DNA from: Brachypodius melanocephalos
Taxonomy: Eukaryota; Chordata; Aves; Passeriformes; Pycnonotidae
Assembly (NCBI GenBank): GCA_013398615.1
Contig: VZSR01000520.1
Coordinates: forward strand, 18,631,849 to 18,695,848
Direction of reading: 5' to 3'
DNA length: 64,000 nucleotides
In this document: one piece after another, positions 61,823 to 64,000 of the stretch
Position numbering within the stretch: position 1 is the stretch's first letter
How the letters are laid out: every line of letters starts with the position of its first letter
The notes under the pieces: model-generated
Database searches by the model: none
Seen by the model: only the letters and a program-made list of their open reading frames with translations
Told to the model about the DNA's origin: nothing
Program-made: the position numbers and the translations under genes

Positions 61823-64000
61823 CTTTCCATTATCCTTTTTAAATTTTTTAAAAATATATTACTCTTGAAAGGAAAGAACTGTAAATTCAATTGCAAATTC
61901 TAAGGGTGAGGGCATAAACTTAAGACACTGTTACAATGGACAAACTAAACATTCCAGCAAAGTATGTCACTTGCCCAGAATATTTGCAGAATTATTTTGG
62001 TAAACAGAGAAAAGTTTCATTTTTTTCATGTCTTGATACATGATTGTGTAACAGTATCTGGTGTGTAGAGTGCTATTTTTAAAAGTTTAAATAGGTATAT
62101 GTAACTTAGATGTCTTACAGAAGACATCTAACAGAAAGAGCAATAGACTTAAAATGTATCTGTTTATCCTGTTCCAGTCACATTGACTTACTAAGAAAGT
62201 TTGAAGCATGTTGAAATCCCCCAGGCCTCTCAATTGATTGACCTTAGCACTGTAACTTGCCTAGAGTGAATTTGTATATCCAGGGGAGAAACCACTGAGA
62301 AGACTATTTCTTCCCACCAGAGAACATCTGTGCCTATACTAGATTTAAAGTAAAGGAATTAATTTTGGTATTTCCAGCATCAGCAAGCAAATGCCATCTA
62401 AATAATTGTTTCCTCTTACCACAGCTTCTCATATCTAACGATTAGAGGAACAAACAGAAAGGTAGCATTTCCATATGTCAATCCTTTACGGAAATCGGAA
62501 CTTGGGCAGTTTAAAGCAATTATTTCAGTGCAAAATCGTATCTCATTTATAAGAAAAGGTCAGGAAAAGGGCAATGATTTTTAAAAGGAGAAGGGGAATA
62601 GAAAGGTGCAATGGTAATGGATTGATTTCCTCTGAGCTGAAAGGCAGGCTATGTGCTCAGGAAAACAGGAGCAATAAGTTCAGCAGAAACAGTGGCATAT
62701 AGCACAGAAAAAAAAAAAAAAAAGAAAAAAAAAGTTCCAAAAAAAGGCTTGCTGTATTCATCTGTCCTGCCGAAGAGTTCTTGTATGGTTCAGAGATCAG
62801 TGTGTGTTAAGAGCCCCTTTCTAGGCTAGGTTGCTGAGATATTATGTTTAGCCAGTGCCAACCTAAAATGAAGTTATTCTGCAACCTAACAACAAAAGCA
62901 ATCATTGCACATATTTTATTATCTTTTGTTTTCCATAGAAAAGAAACAAAAATTTCAGTTGTGAATAAATAACTCTTTATCAGGCATCTGCATTGATGAA
63001 AAAGCCATGATATGGGCAGCCAGAATCTTTGAACTTCAAGTGCATGAGCTGTTCTACCTACATCTTATTCTTTTACATTATGACACTGTGTGGGGTGTGA
63101 CAGAAGGACTACATATCTATGTCCTGTTGCAATGCTAAGGAGTCACCAAAAAACCACTTTTGTTTAGTACTAGGCAATAAATTTAGTATCAGATGTGGAA
63201 AAATAATCTTGTCTCTAAATTTAGCCCATCTTTTTCTCTGCTTTTCTGCAGCATTTCAGCTTCTCCAGTTGAGCCAAGCCATCTCTAGTTCTGAATGAGT
63301 AAATAAGCAGCTGTCATATTTTCTTCTGCCATTCACGAGAAACAGGTGCATCCAGAACTGAAGCAGAATCTAAGTGCCAGATTTTATCTTTCCTTTGGTA
63401 CATATTCATAGTAAAAGTGCCACACACTGCTACTGTGTTTATTACAGTAATGTCTTGACACATCAAGAGGAGCCCTTCATTGGGCTAAGCCAAACTTCCC
63501 ATTTGCTAATGTGAGTCAGAATTTTATCAACCCTACTTTTATTGTGATCCCTTTATGCAGCGTTATTAACAGGAGTTAATGAGTAATGGAAAACTATTAT
63601 GACCATTAAAGTATGCAGAGGAGTAGGAGCCAACTCATGCTTATACATATGCCAGAAACCAGAATACACATTTTTTCCAGTTCACAAACACTTGAGAAAG
63701 GAATTTTGGCTCTAGCATTCTTGGGAAAAATGAAATGCCTGAAGGACACTTAGTTCCAGCAATGGCGAAGTTTTTTTCATGGTTTCAGAAAGCAAACCAG
63801 GCAAAGATATTGAAAGATGTAATTTTAAAAGTAAAAAAATAAAAAAATCAACACATTTTATTAATGTTTTGAAAAAAACCACACATTTCAGGTAACTTAT
63901 TTTCCGCCAAATACTGAAACCATTTTTCTAAACTTCTCAGGAAAACTTATTGAAGTCAATAGAGTTTTGGTCAGTGAGGACTGCAAGATTTGTTTCTAAG
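61823..64000. other. AT-rich non-coding DNA
   Basis: No gene or long ORF was recognised. The A-rich tract at 62708-62733 (16 A, G, 9 A) has no upstream AATAAA and no recognisable retrocopy. The window end shows no special feature. Confidence 0.6.

Noticed and set aside
62640..62733. A-rich tract as a retrocopy tail
   Set aside because: There is no AATAAA upstream, no recognisable source gene, and the tract is interrupted.
1..64000. CRISPR arrays, operons, prophage or plasmid features
   Set aside because: No regularly spaced repeats or bacterial gene organisation exist. The repeats present are those of a bird nuclear genome.
1..64000. tRNA, rRNA, snRNA or mitochondrial insert
   Set aside because: No stretch resembled the conserved boxes of these genes on reading. 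A tRNAscan-SE/Infernal run and a mitochondrial BLAST would be needed to exclude short ones.

Overview
The window reads as non-coding nuclear DNA from a bird, probably a songbird. It is AT-rich, has many stop codons in all frames, carries simple repeats, and contains two repeat types typical of birds. These are CR1 LINE remnants ending in the ATTCTGTG-type octamer, and solo LTRs of avian class III (ERVL-like) endogenous retroviruses. I recognise no intact host protein-coding gene, tRNA, rRNA or known small RNA. Species and locus cannot be named from the sequence alone. A gene desert or the inside of a very large intron both fit.

Layout. Bases 1-4841 are AT-rich single-copy-looking DNA with a (TTTG) tract near 2340 and a GC-richer block at about 2735-3245. 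A solo LTR lies at about 4847-5600, flanked by a matching 5-bp repeat (AGAGG), followed by a 111-bp polypurine tract (5767-5877). The next 10 kb is AT-rich and nearly featureless, apart from a weak exon-like segment at 10303-10359. A second LTR, of a different family, lies at about 16011-16802. An (ATA)18 microsatellite sits at 18661-18714 and a GC-rich block of unknown origin at about 20640-20995. An A/C-rich (CAAA)-type tract is at 28086-28168 and a compact double-hairpin motif at 30932-30985. Four CR1 fragments lie in the right third: 44330-44862 (+), 50930-51797 (+), 54545-54847 (+) and 61731-61822 (-). Two of them keep recognisable reverse transcriptase coding sequence, now broken by substitutions, stops and a frame change.

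No genes work together here. The only sequences with a clear past function are the retroelement pieces: LTR promoter and polyadenylation signals, and CR1 reverse transcriptase fragments. The many short ORFs (up to 166 codons outside CR1) look like chance. They match no family I know and include low-complexity translations of repeats. I found no convincing undescribed biological system. The best leads are the two exon-like ORFs (10303-10506 on +, 18103-18453 on -), the unidentified GC-rich blocks, and the well-preserved LTR promoter.
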